DNA of 64,000 bases, taken from positions 86,521,178 to 86,585,177 of the forward strand of contig CM050449.1 in the NCBI GenBank assembly GCA_027563935.2, in the 5' to 3' direction. The position numbers and the translations under genes are program-made. How positions within the stretch are numbered: the stretch's first letter is position 1; each line of letters begins with the position of its first letter. Below, piece after piece: positions 1 to 10,586 of the stretch. Origin of the DNA: Costus lasius. Lineage: Eukaryota > Streptophyta > Magnoliopsida > Zingiberales > Costaceae. Under the pieces are notes generated by a model that saw only the letters and a program-made list of their open reading frames with translations, was not told the DNA's origin and did no database searches.

Positions 1-512
1 GAGTCATTTTCTTTTTTGTTTCTCTCTAATTTTTTCTTTTCAGACATCAACCCATATCTTCGGTACCACTGTCAATTTTGCACAGTGCTAAGTAGGGGAG
101 TCACTCACTATCTTTGGATCTTTGGATTCTTTCTTCCCAACAAATAACAAGACATCAACAATAAATAGATCAAGGCCATAAATCAATCACATCAATCAAA
201 ATTATACTTATCAATCATCAAATTATGCCATCAAAAATATTAAAAACATCATCATGTGTAACACAACCATATCGAAAATAAATCATCAATACGAAGTTAT
301 GATAATACAACCCCATCGAAGATCAAAAATCAATACCATCATCATCATATAATTATATCGAAAATAAGAATATAGGCATGTAAAGCAGAGTGAAGTAGCA
401 CGGTGGACACAACATGTATGGAGGAATCATCCTTCCCTATAAAACATGAAACATCAATAAGATAAAGAAAATAGAATGCAAAAAGTTAAGGGAAAAAGAT
501 ACTCACAAAACT
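1..512 (-). other. 3' non-coding tail of the Athila-type element
   Basis: This stretch follows the envelope-position ORF on the minus strand and holds no ORF of note. It is rich in CATCA/ATCAA runs (about 150-350). Positions 60-110 hold a short block (gtgctaagtaggggagtcac on the plus strand) of the kind found downstream of the last ORF in such elements. The polypurine tract and 3' LTR are not in the window. Confidence 0.4.
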
Positions 513-1904
513 CTACTCATCATCTGATCCAATCTCTTCGGTGTCCTGAGCTGCTGTGTCCATCGGATCTACATGTGAATAGTCTCCACCTCTCCTCGAA
601 TCCTGGAAGTCAAAGCGCTCATATAAGAAATTCCCCATCTCTTCCATATAGTTGCTGAGATGTTCTACATCGTAGTGAAGGTGATGTATCGAATCCTTCA
701 TCTGCCCTACGGTGTCTATCATCCTCTCCATACAATGTCCCTGACGATATATCTCTACCGAGAGTGCCTGGAATCCTGGGTCGAAGGCACTAGACCATCC
801 TCCAGCAGGTCTGTGTGAAGAATCAGTAGCCGGGGGAGTAGGATCAGCAGGCCGGTGAGATGGTGACTCCATACCATAAGGATCATCCCTTCCACCCCAA
901 GTGGGTGGTGGTGGAACTGCACTCAACGGTGGTGTAAAAGCGGCCTCAGCGGTGCTCGGTGAAAGCTTCCAGTTTGCTCTTTCCTTTACAGTGGTCTTCT
1001 CTACATGGGGTAATGGTAGAGTAGGGGCATTTGGTCCAATGACCAAACAAAAGACATCTCCCTCTCTAACTATCATTTTCATTGCCATGCAAGACTCAAG
1101 ATCAAGCCTTGCATTCCCCCTTGCCACTTCTATCCCATAAGGTTCAACATTCAGATGTAGGGCTATAGGTGTAATCAGCCCTCCTATTACAATGGCACCT
1201 CTCTTTGCCCTAGCCACTTTATCCATGTGTTTCATCATAAAGAATGCAACATCCACTACTACTCCATTAAGCATTCCCCAAAGAAAATAAAGCTTAAATT
1301 GTCTTACCATGCCATCACTGTCTCCTCTACCAAAGACAGTGTGAGCAAGAACTCTATGAACATACTTTATGCAAGGGTTCGTGATCTTTGAAGCTCTAGC
1401 AAACACAGCAGAAAAATGAGTCTCATAGGTTATCTGGTTTCGAAACACATTCTCAATAAACCCAATTGGTATTTCTGTAAATCCTCTAGAACCCAAGTGA
1501 AATATAGATCTGACTTCTCTCAAATTTAACTTCCTTTCAATATTAGCCAATCTGAATGTGATATCTCCCTCAGCAGGTCCATCTGAAAACTCTCTTAGAT
1601 CCACATTTAAGCTGCTCAGAAATTCCAAAGCAAGTGGCAAATAAGTATAAGGTGTCATCTCAAAGAATCTTCTACCCCTGATTTGCTCAAACATCCAAGA
1701 TACATCCTCGTAAAGCCCAAGTGCCTCTAAAGTCCTTCTATCAGCATATTTGGTGTTGATAACTCTTCTTTCAACTAATTGATTGTATCTGGATTCTTGA
1801 ATTTCATCCCTAAAAATAATGCCATAGGGATTTGGTGGTGTAGAAGATGTGGCTGGTCCTTTTCCTCTCTTCTTCGAAACTACTTGTTTGATCTTGGGTG
1901 CCAT
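513..1904 (-). CDS. Envelope-position ORF of an Athila-type element (ATHILA ORF-1 / putative plant transposon protein family)
   Basis: An uninterrupted 463-codon frame starts at ATG 1904 and stops just before 513. The N-terminus is basic (MAPKIKQVVSKKRGKG), as in related retroelement proteins with a nuclear-targeting-like start. Residues about 25-270 form the conserved globular part, with WMFEQIRGRRFF near residue 70 and ALEFLSSLNVDLREF near residue 90, resembling the Arabidopsis retrotransposon ORF-1 (ATHILA) domain. Residues about 315-380 are Pro/Ser-rich, and the C-terminus is acidic and predicted flexible. I see no clear signal peptide or C-terminal membrane anchor, so calling it an envelope rests on position only. 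It lies downstream of the pol remnant. It is intact although gag and protease of the same element are broken. Function is unknown. Confidence 0.8.
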   Translation of the reverse strand: MAPKIKQVVSKKRGKGPATSSTPPNPYGIIFRDEIQESRYNQLVERRVINTKYADRRTLEALGLYEDVSWMFEQIRGRRFFEMTPYTYLPLALEFLSSLNVDLREFSDGPAEGDITFRLANIERKLNLREVRSIFHLGSRGFTEIPIGFIENVFRNQITYETHFSAVFARASKITNPCIKYVHRVLAHTVFGRGDSDGMVRQFKLYFLWGMLNGVVVDVAFFMMKHMDKVARAKRGAIVIGGLITPIALHLNVEPYGIEVARGNARLDLESCMAMKMIVREGDVFCLVIGPNAPTLPLPHVEKTTVKERANWKLSPSTAEAAFTPPLSAVPPPPTWGGRDDPYGMESPSHRPADPTPPATDSSHRPAGGWSSAFDPGFQALSVEIYRQGHCMERMIDTVGQMKDSIHHLHYDVEHLSNYMEEMGNFLYERFDFQDSRRGGDYSHVDPMDTAAQDTEEIGSDDE

Positions 1905-2455
1905 GAGTGAACTAAGGCTGCAACTTGAATTTCAAGATAATATAGTAATATGGAACTCAAATAATACTTCCAATCATGAACATGAATACTCATTAAGCAT
2001 CAAAGAAGCAAACATTAATTGAATCTAAGCCTAAAATCAAGATTTCAGCTAGAGATGAAAAGGGGCGAAATGTGAACAGTGAAATTTCAGCAAATCTAAC
2101 TTGTTTGAACTCAAACTACTCACAGAAATTGGTCAAAAACTCTAGAAATGGACAAGAACTGGTTGCTTATCATCTAAGAAGTAAATAGAAGCAAGAATCT
2201 CTGAAAACGACTAATAATCGAAGACAAACGATGAAAGGGGTGACATATGCGTGAAAACTCACCAAAATCGAGAAATCGGGTGAAAGAGTACCAGATTGGT
2301 GGTGAAAACCATAAAGGAAGGGTCGCCGGCATGCTCTAAGGGTCGGAGATGGTCGGAGCTCGAAGGTCGGCGCGAGAATGAGTGAGAACGAGTGAGAAAA
2401 CTCAAAACACGGCCTAGAAAACCCTAAAAAACGGCACAGGAATCGCGTCTAAAAA
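1905..2455. other. Spacer upstream of the envelope-position ORF, no gene
   Basis: Non-coding retroelement sequence between the ORF and the palindrome-rich block. Positions 2320-2410 are richer in G and C (ggtcggagatggtcggagct) and could be leader sequence for a subgenomic or spliced transcript of the ORF, but no splice or promoter signal is convincing. Confidence 0.3.
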
Positions 2456-2940
2456 TAGAATTACGGTCGTAATATTCATTACGGCAGTACCGTATTCTGG
2501 TGAAATTGAAAAACATGGGCCATAAATTCAAAACGGCAGTACCGTAATATGGCTCAAACTCTCGGGTCGAAAAACGTCAATAATTACGATATCGTGAAAA
2601 AGCTTATGGTACTGCCGTAATTTTCAGAAAACTCGCGGGTCAAAAACAGATGAAAATTACGGTACCACAAAAATGGTTACGACAGTGCCGTAAAAATAAT
2701 CACAGAATTTTTTTTATGAATAAATAAATAAAAAAAATTAGCTCAAAAATACGGCCCGTAAGAATCCTTACGGCAGTGCTGTAAAAGCAAGAATACTCTC
2801 AGATCGATTTTGCACACAAAATATGGTACCGTGAAAATACTTACGACAGTGCCATAATCTCGTCACAACCTTCTGGTCAAAATTGACAGGAATTACGGTA
2901 CCGTAATATGCATTATAGTAGTGCCGTAATTGCGCCAAAA
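2456..2940. repeat. Degenerate array of ACGGCAGTACCGTAA-type palindromes
   Basis: About seven imperfect copies of a quasi-palindrome built on ACGGCAGTACCGT recur roughly every 45-90 bp, with cores near 2481, 2532, 2607, 2678, 2769, 2842 and 2915. Several are paired with a nearby ACGGTACCGTAAT palindrome, as at 2672 and 2892. The intervening spacers also share TCGGGTCAAAA-like phrases, so a 75-90-bp unit seems to have been tandemly duplicated and has diverged. It lies between the pol remnant and the envelope-position ORF. Confidence 0.7.
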
Positions 2941-3125
2941 CTTGCTTACCTACAAAGATAAAAGAAAAAATTAGTTCAAAGGGCAAAAGTAAAAATAAAG
3001 TGAAAAAACTAAAGATAGAAAACTTGGGTTGCCTCCCAAGAAGCGCTAATTTAAAGGTCTTTAGCTTGATCCTTTTGCACTCAGATTTGATTTCGAATTC
3101 TTCAATCTCCACTCTGATTTTTCTT
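2941..3125 (-). pseudogene. 3' terminal remnant of pol (end of the integrase region)
   Basis: The minus strand translates to KRIKLKTFKLALLGRQPKF near 3080-3020, the conserved tail found just after integrase in Athila-type elements. The coding DNA of GRQP includes an 18-bp perfect inverted repeat, CTTGGGTTGCCTCCCAAG (3023-3040). This is the only part of pol downstream of protease that is left, which shows that several kilobases were lost. Confidence 0.55.
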
Positions 3126-3206
3126 TGGTTTGAATATCACTTTCAATCACATAAGGCTCAGTCCTGAAACAATGTCCAAATTTACTCAATATCTTCTTTC
3201 CTTTGT

Positions 3207-3880
3207 GAATCAACTTAGAGCCTCTTCTTCTTCTTCTTCTTTACAGAATTTTGAAGTCCTTTCTCCTGTAATCCTCTATCAATATCTTCAGAAAGATTGT
3301 CAGTTTCAAAATTAGAGGATTCATCAAATAAATTATGAACATTGTAAACAACATCCTCTACTACATCAACGCTACAACGTGATCCAGAATAAGAAATTTT
3401 GTTCAAAGAATCAGCAAGATCGAACTCAATTATGTTTCCATAAATATCAAAAGTGAATTTTCTCTTTTTTTACATCTATGTGAGCTCCAGCAGTGGCTAG
3501 CAATGGTCTACCAAGAATTATGGGATTTTTATGGTTTTCTTCCATGTCTAAAACTACAAAATCTGCAGATATGAAAAATTCACCTACTTTGATTGGAACA
3601 TTCTCTAAAATACCTACAGGATAACTTTGCCGAGCTATCGGCGAGCTGCAAAGATATAGATGTGGGTTTAAGCTCTCCAATGTCCAACTTTCTGCAAATA
3701 GATAAAGACATTAGGCTTACACTGGCTCCTAAATCACATAAGGCTCGGTCAAAAGCCATACTTCCAATTGAACAAGGTATAGAGAAACTACCTATATCAT
3801 TCAGTTTTGGTGGCAATTTATTTTATATAAGAGCACTACAATCCTCAGTTGAAGCCACAGTGCAAGTACCATAGTCATCT
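3207..3880 (-). pseudogene. Retroelement aspartic protease, frameshifted
   Basis: The frame from 3816 carries the active-site motif DLGAS (about 3735-3721) followed by VSLMSLSICRKL, typical of Athila-type retropepsins. The rest of the fold (VGILENVPIKVGEFF, then IILGRPLLATAGA with the ILGRP flap-end motif) is in another frame from 3680 to 3447, so one frameshift lies near 3620. Beyond 3447 the frame continues briefly into an acidic stretch without RT motifs. In a live element the enzyme would process Gag-Pol; here it cannot be made as one chain. Confidence 0.75.
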
Positions 3881-3961
3881 AATTTTCCTTTGTTAGACAA
3901 TATTTCTTTCAAGAATTTTGCATAAGATGACATTTGAGATATAACTTCAGTAAAATGAATA

Positions 3962-5680
3962 TTAATGTAAAGCTTTCAACACTTCAAGAAATTTGCCAAA
4001 TTGTTTGTCTAGTTTAGTTTGAACTAACCTTTGTGGAAAGGGTATAGGTGTCATATAAGGAGGAGGTAAATTAGGTTTAGAATCATCTTTCTCACATGGT
4101 ACATCCCCTTTTGGTTCATCACCCTTTTGAGGTGGCAAACTAGCTTGGGTCTGTTCATGTTTAAAAGATTTTTCTAATTCTAATTCATCTTCATGATCAT
4201 CATTAGGCTCTTTTTCATTGTTTTCAACTTTCCCTTTAGGTTCTTCTAATTGTTTCCCACTTCTAGTGATGATAGCATTGCAGTGCTCCCTAGGATTCAA
4301 TTCAGGTTTAGCAAGTAATTTTCCAAGGGGTCTATAAGAGCTACTTGCTTGTTGTGCTATTTGATTTTCTAAAATTTTGTTGTGGGCTGTTAAAGATCCT
4401 ACTTGTGAAGCTAATTGACTAACCATTTCTTTGAGGTCTTCAATTTCCTTATTTTTATTTTGCATGAACTGATTTTGATTAGCCATCATCTTTTCAAGTA
4501 TGGACTCATTGTTTGAATTTTGATTTTGATTTGGATTTGGCCTTTGGTATCCTTTGTTTTCAGTTTGTCCCCCTACATTATTATTGTTTTTCTAAGATAA
4601 GTTGGGGTGATTTCTCCATCCAGGGTTATAAGTACTAGAATAGGGATCATTAGTTCTACTTTGATTATAGTTCCCTAAAGCATTTACTTGTTCACTATCC
4701 TAACTAGCAATGACCTTATAATTTTCAGAAATATGACCATTGTTACCACAAACTTCACAAACAATAGAAGAAACAGTAGCAGTTTGCATCTTAAAAGAAT
4801 CGAACTTGTTGCACAAAGAGTCTACCTTCTTTGCTAAAGTGCACCAGCCATCATTCTCGTTCTTACCTTGAGAAGGTCTGTAAAGTACTCCTCTCTCGGA
4901 AGTCCACTGATTATGGTTTAGAGCCATCTCCTCAAGCAGCTTGAATGCATCGTCAATGGTTTTGCTCATGAGAGCTCCTCTTGAAGCAGCATCAATAGTT
5001 AGTCTAGTATTGTACAGCAAACCATTATAGAAAGTATGAATTAAAACCCAATTCTCAAGGCCATGGTGAGGACACTTCCGTTGTAAATCATTGAATCGCT
5101 CTCATGCCTCACTGAATGATTCTCCATCCTTCTGTTGAAAGCTTGTGATTTGATTCCTCACTTGGATGGTCTTGCTTGGTGGAAAATATTTCATCGGAAA
5201 AGCATTTGATAACTGATCTCATGTTGTAAAGGTACCAGTTGGTTGTGCTTGAAGCCATGAACGTGCTCAGTCCCTAAGAGAAAAAAGAAATAATCTTATT
5301 TTCAAAGCATCATTAGAAACTCCATTAATCTTAATAGTATCACAAAGTTCTAAAAATAAAGCAAGATGTTGGTTTGGATCTTCAAGAGGAGATCCTCCAA
5401 ACTAGTTCTGTTGAATCATAGAAAGACAAACAGGCTTAATCTCAAAGTTGTTAGCCTCAATCACTGGTCTAGCAATGCTAGAGTGAATCTCTTGTGGATT
5501 TGGGCCTGCATAGTCCCTCAATGATCTTCTTTCTGTCATATCTACAATTTCTTCTACTTGATTTTCTTCAAATCTCAACTTCCTGCAAAATCTAAGTGTT
5601 TTGTTAATCTCAGGATCAAAAGGTACAAGAGGTCCTGATCTAAGGTTCTTGCGCATGCAAAGTAGATAGATCAAATAATT
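3962..5680 (-). pseudogene. Athila-type gag with several in-frame stops
   Basis: Conserved retrotransposon gag sequence is readable from about 5674 to 3962 in broadly one frame. The order is an N-terminal segment, the capsid-like region around 5400-5000 (HLALFLELCDTI, RSWLQAQPTGTFTT, ERFNDLQRKCPHHGL), a CCHC-type knuckle near 4760-4710 (CEVCGNNGHISENY, with the last Cys replaced by Tyr), an Asn/Gln-rich linker, and a C-terminal coiled-coil and acidic region (IEDLKEMVSQLASQVGSL near 4440). Stops occur near 5402, 5267, 5224, 5106, 4698 and 4593. Several look like W or Q codons changed to TAG or TGA. Capsid function is lost. Confidence 0.8.
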
Positions 5681-5770
5681 TCAAGCAAAACTAAAAAATA
5701 AACAAAAACAGAAAATAAAACCTAGTCTAGCAATACTCTCAATATCCTCAATATTGACAAAAACCAAGGT

Positions 5771-5787
5771 CCCCGGCAACGGCGCCA
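5771..5787 (-). other. Primer-binding site, tRNA-Asp type
   Basis: The plus strand reads CCCCGGCAACGGCGCCA, the 3' end of plant tRNA-Asp(GTC). Its complement on the minus strand is therefore the primer-binding site, as known for Athila elements. It sits about 65 bp from the LTR edge because of a local duplication, and about 95 bp before the first Met of gag. Confidence 0.85.
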
Positions 5788-5852
5788 AAAACATGTTGTA
5801 TCCCAACAAATAGCTAGACAAAAACTTATCTCTGGCGTTGCCGCCAAAAACT
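5788..5852 (-). repeat. Duplicated, decayed copy of the primer-binding-site junction
   Basis: GGCGCCAAAAACATGTTGT (5781-5799) recurs in altered form as TTGCCGCCAAAAACTTGTTGT (about 5838-5858). The LTR/primer-site junction was therefore duplicated over about 60 bp, and the copy touching the LTR has lost its match to the tRNA. The site at 5771-5787 remains perfect. Confidence 0.55.
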
Positions 5853-6119
5853 TGTTGTGTCCGCAAGTGCACGGATACTTGAAGTAATAAAAAATATCGA
5901 TCCCACAGAGACCACATTTGTCAAGTACCGAATAATCGATTTCTTATTATCTAGGAAGTCGAAACTATGCAAGTGAATTATCGGAAGCTAACGAAAATAC
6001 CAGAGAGAGAAACTGGGACTAGGGTTTCATCCACTTTGATTTCTATGACTAGATATGAATAGAAAATCGTCAGTTTAACTTTATCATGATAGAGATACAA
6101 TTTACTTCATAAAAGGATT

Positions 6120-6370
6120 ATCTCACTTTCGTGCAAACAATCATGCATGGATCGATCCTCGCTTTCGCGCAAGATCTATCCCAAGCTGAAAATAAGTAAA
6201 TTATCCATCAAAGAACTCAAGGATCACTTTCGTGCATCCGAATTCTAAGTGGATCATCTCGAGTGGAATATCAAGGATCACTTTCGTGCATCCGAGTCTC
6301 AACACAAGTTCTACTTATGGTTCTCCAACGTTCCGATCCTTACTTTCGCACAAGATCTTCACGTTTAATA
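6120..6370. repeat. Short repeats with the core TCACTTTCGTGCA inside the LTR
   Basis: The phrase (CT)CACTTTCGTGCA(A/T) and the related CTTTCGCGCAAGATCT occur five to six times here and again at 9285-9540 in the second LTR copy. They are interspersed 10-60 bp apart and appear to be an internal feature of this LTR family. Confidence 0.6.
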
Positions 6371-6385
6371 AATTGACTCAATCCT

Positions 6386-8618
6386 TGTTGGTGTATATGC
6401 CCTAAAGACCAGTGTATGGACATGGTCAGGCATTGGTTGAATGTACTTTGATAGAACTATTACTCTTTTTATAGGCATGGTCGTTATTATGCAGACTTCT
6501 CTACCTGCGTTGATGTATTAAGTTGCATAAATAATGTCCTAGGAGTTTGGATTGGATCCATTCTCATAAGCTATCCCCAGACAAGGTACCTTAGCAGATA
6601 TGGGACAGCTTTGGTACATGTGAGACTGGTGTATTGGCTGGTTAGGTGCGGGGCACAGTAACGCAGACATACAGGTGCATTGGATGCACTGGAGTGATCC
6701 ACCGTGAGGATTGATTTGTCTAGTCAACAAGTCAATCTCACATGCAAGAGGTTTGCATTGATCCTTAGACTTGAGGTATTCATGTCTAGACTTGATGATG
6801 GGTATGCTTTAATACAGTCTTACGTCTCTCCGTAATTGGGAGATCAAAACGACTGTCATTGGGCATTTCATAAGTCATGTAGAGACATGGATGACCAATA
6901 GTAGGATTTGCTCTTTCCTTATTGGAAGTATGATATCCACCTCGGGGCGCCCCACCTTATTGGTGCATGACAGGAAAGTGTGGCCACACTTGTTGAGTCA
7001 TGACCAATGCATTGGATAATAAACTTGAGACTAATCTAATGGCAGGATATCAGCTTAGGCAAAGGGATCTGTAATGCAATAGGAATCCTCGTTGCTTGTT
7101 AGGAGTTGTTGCCATAATGACTTAAGTCCTATGACATGGGTAGTAGTGATGTGTTGCTAGATACCCCTCACTGCTTATGATGTTTACATCATTGCCATCG
7201 TCATATGGATCCTACGGGGTCACACGCAATAGACTCTTGACGTTGCTTTATTCAGAAGCCTTAGGATCAAGTTATTGGATAACTTGGATCCATTTGGAAG
7301 ATTTCATCAGCGCCAATGGGCCTGATGAGTTGGAAGAAAGTTATTGGAGCCAAACTTCATTTTTAGCAGGTTGACCCGATATTGACCTAGATTTGTCACA
7401 TTTGGATTAGGGTTGCATTGGATTAGATCCAATGGCTTAATCAACCCACGCCATGAAGTTTGGGCTAGCTCATTATCCAATGAGGCCCAATAATTAGTTG
7501 TTATGAAGAGGAATTGGCTTAAAAGGGTATAATGGGGAGAAATCTCACCCCATTGGCGCCTAGGGGCATAATGGGGTGAGGGAGGCGCCTTTGCTTCATT
7601 ATGGAAGTAAAGGGCGCCTAGCCCTTCTTCCTTGGATGGAATACTTGCTTCTAAGGCAAGTCTTGGGGCTGATATGGCTTGAGGACTCTTTTGGAAAGAA
7701 CTTGGGCGCATATGAGAAGTAGGAAGATGTTTATGGTAAAGTCTTGGAGACTTTCCTTATGAACCCTACATGTACCCAAACTCTTGCCCTAGCCGAATTC
7801 TTCATGTTGCGCCTAGCCCTTCTCCTTGGATGGAAAGAATGCCTCTAAGGCATGTCTTAGGCTGATATGGCCATTGGGCAAATTAGGATAGGTTGAATGA
7901 GGTTTATGGTAAAGTCTTGGAGACTTTCCTTACCTCAAGATCCCTTTATCCTAGCCGCCCACTTGGCATGATCCTAGCCATTGTCCTTGCCGCCTCTTGT
8001 CCTATTTATAGGACCCCTTACCGCCCCTTCCAATGTTCGACTTCAAGGAGGCGTGAACATACATAGAGAGGCGTGAGCAAGGGCAAAGGGTGACAACAAC
8101 AAAGGCTTGGCGCAACCTTCTTCCAAGTGGCCGAAAGATATCCTTTCTTCTTCTCCTCTTCTTGGCGCAAAGAGAAATTGGGCTTGGTGGCTTCTCTTTC
8201 TACTGTCGCAAGCCCTCTCCCTCTCATAGCCATTAGCGCATCTTGCTTGAAGTTGGCGCAAGCAAAGAAGAAGAGGGAAGTTCTTGGCGGCATCTTCCCT
8301 ATTCCCTCCTTGGCGCAACTTCTCTTGAAGGTGGCGCAAGTGGAGTGAAGGCTTGATTCTCTTCCCGAGGCTAGCACCGAGCGTGGAAGGGAGCAACGAT
8401 CAAGGAGTCGACGCGTGGATACTTATAGAGGGCGAACACATGGGCGCCTTCAACATGGCTTCGACATCTAGACAAGCAAAAGAGGTACATCTCTAACACA
8501 TCCTTGTGTCTTCTCTCTCGCATGGATCCTTGGGACTGGAATGTGTTTCGGGTGTAATGCTTCTTCCGCTGCGTCCTGGGACTGCAAAATTTTAAATTAC
8601 ACCCGGCATTCCCTAACA
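6386..8618 (+). mobile_element. Solo LTR, Ty1/copia Angela/Tork-like, 2,233 bp, TSD ATCCT
   Basis: The block starts TGTTGGTGTATATGCCCTAA and ends GGCATTCCCTAACA, with the TG...CA termini of an LTR. It is flanked by a perfect 5-bp duplication ATCCT (6381-6385 and 8619-8623). The flanks join to restore the Athila LTR. The sequence layout recalls Angela/BARE-type LTRs: TATGCCCTAAAGACC near the start, a low-GC first half, and TTCCGCTGCGT before the end. No internal coding domain is present, so it is a solo LTR left by unequal recombination. ORF-like stretches between 8018 and 8396 are chance frames in its GC-richer 3' half. A diverged relative is the split LTR at 50589-61364. Confidence 0.8.
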
Positions 8619-9245
8619 ATCCTAGATTCATACTATTAAACATGGTAATTATTCTTCTAAAATCAAGAAACAAAAACTAACCTAATTTTTTACAGTAAGT
8701 TCCTAACATTCAATTCTAGGGTTCCAAGTTCTCAAGCAAGTCACCTTTCGCTCCTTATTGCGAAAACTCTAAAACATGATCAATAATATGTTTCTATGGA
8801 GAATCAAAGAACAATTATCACAAAAGTAGAATTATCATGCTAAAATTATACGTGACGAAGTAATGAAAAGTTTATCTAGTCATTAAGAAATCAAAGGGAA
8901 TTACTCCCCCATGTCCCACAAAAGGTTTAAGCTAGTATGGAGAAAAGATTACAATAAACCATAGTTTCTAGCGATCAGAAATCAAAAACAAAGGGGAAGA
9001 ACGAATAACCACACAGCTGTAATCAAAATCTCAGCTGTAATAAGCGTATGAATAGTGCTGGCACTGGGTTCTTCGTCGATTTCTCCTCCGATCGAGATCC
9101 TTTCGCGTTGAAACTTCTGGGGTATGTTCTCTGGCTCTAGGTGAAGCTTCCCTTCAAATTTCACGGCCGGAGATGCTCTGTATGCTTCACGGCAATGAAA
9201 CCTAGGTCAGTGGCTTGAAACTCGATTTCTCCCTCGTCAGTTCAA

Positions 9246-10285
9246 ATTTATCATGATGAAGATGTAATTTACTAAATAAAAGGGTTGTTTCACTTTCGTG
9301 CAAACAACCACATAGGGATTTACCCTCGCTTTCGCGCAAGATTCTTCCTAACGTTGAAGATAAGTAAATCATCAAACAATGAATTCAAGGATCACTTTCG
9401 TGCATCCGAATTCAATGTTGATAATCTCTAGTGGAGATTCAAGGATCACTTTCGTGCAGCCGAGTCTCAACACTAGTTTTACTCAAGGATCTCCAACGTT
9501 CCGATCCTTGCTTTCGCACAAGATCTCCACGTTTGACAAATAGACTCGATCTATAGGTTCATTTTATAATTATGACAATTAATCTACTAGAACAGATCAA
9601 ATTAGATCTAACCTAAGGAAGAGATCCTAACATGCAATTCTAGGGTTCCAAATTCTCAAGCAATTACCTTTCAGTTTCAAGCGAAAATTCTAAGAACATA
9701 ATTAGTAACATGAACTTATAGAGAGTCTAAGCACAATTATCACATGAGCAAAATCATCATGGTAATGTTAAACTCAACGAAATAGTAAAAATAGTCATCT
9801 AGTCATTGGAAATCAAGTGAATTACTCCCCCATGTCCCAAAAATAGTATCAAGCTTGCATGGAGGAAGAAATACAATGAATCATAGTTTCAGAGTGATCA
9901 GAAAACAAAACGAAAGGAGAAACAATGTTACAACATGGCTGTAAAATCCTTTACAGCCGTAATTTGCTTTGATGAACAGCGCTGTCACCGCTGTTTCGTT
10001 GATTCCTCCTCCGATCGGACTCCAAATGCTCTGAAACTTCTGTGGTGTCTTCCTCTCCTCTAGGCGAAGCTTCTACGTGAAAATCACGGCCTGAGGTGCC
10101 CTCTACGCCTCTCGGCGTGAGGCCAAACCTGAGCCACCTCTCTGGTGATTGTTATCTGGATACTTGATAAAAGTTCGCCCTTCCACTTCGTCCGTATTCT
10201 CCTCTTAAAGTCGAGTCCGGAACATCTTTCAGATCTTGATTTGGAGCTCTGGATCGCTCGCAATCTTCTCGCATTTTTTGCACTA
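9246..10285 (-). repeat. Second, partial Athila-type LTR in tandem
   Basis: From about 9246 the sequence aligns to 6075-6385 and then to 8619-9220: the TTTCGTGCA cluster, TTCTAGGGTTCCAA, ATTACTCCCCCATGTCCCA, CTCCTCCGATCG and CTCTAGG(C/T)GAAGCTTC occur in the same order. It continues beyond the first copy with TACTTGATAAAAGTTCGCC near 10160-10180, probably promoter-proximal LTR sequence on the minus strand. It lacks the primer-site end and is cut by hAT sequence near 10286. The LTR pair may be an old tandem or two insertions. Confidence 0.6.
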
Positions 10286-10586
10286 CCCATAACCGAACCC
10301 GACTAACTACCCGATTATCCCTAGCCGATTATCTACCCGATTTTTTTCTAACACTGCTACCCAAACCCGACCCCGAATACAATTTTACTACTCGTATATT
10401 ACCCGAACCCTATAAATACCTGATTTACATATAAGCACCTTGAATAATTTATATACCCATTTACATATACGGGTCGGGTTTATGGGTACCCGCTAAACCC
10501 GACCCAATTATTATATATGACATAATTGTTTCAAGCTTTCAGCTTAATAAATATATTTATAAAAAAATAAACTGCAAAATTTTATA

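Larger units (their letters stand above)
1..9245 (-). mobile_element. Athila-type Ty3/gypsy retroelement, internally deleted, 3' end outside the window
   Basis: Read on the minus strand the order is LTR (9245 down to 5853, split by a later insertion), tRNA-Asp primer-binding site (5787-5771), gag (about 5674-3962), aspartic protease (about 3816-3447), a short pol 3' remnant (about 3120-2990) and an envelope-position ORF (1904-513). No reverse transcriptase, RNase H or integrase could be read between 3447 and 3120, so the catalytic pol is deleted. Gag and protease carry stops and frameshifts. The 3' LTR would lie left of position 1. Athila assignment rests on the tRNA-Asp site, the DLGAS protease and the ATHILA ORF-1-like ORF after pol. 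The layout is seen directly; the lineage is inferred from family knowledge. Confidence 0.8.
5853..9245 (-). repeat. Athila-type LTR, split by a nested solo LTR
   Basis: The LTR edge next to the primer-binding site reads TGTTGTGTCCGCAAGTGCACGG on the plus strand, matching the edge of the solo LTR at 24672. The body holds a cluster of CACTTTCGTGCA and CTTTCGCGCAAGAT repeats (6120-6365). It is interrupted at 6386-8618 and resumes at 8619. At about 9245 it stops abruptly and the sequence restarts at an internal LTR position equivalent to about 6075, so the 5' part of this LTR is missing. Confidence 0.65.

Noticed and set aside
8018..8396. Overlapping 117-119-codon frames
   Set aside because: Three frames are open in a GC-rich part of a solo LTR and no protein family is recognised.
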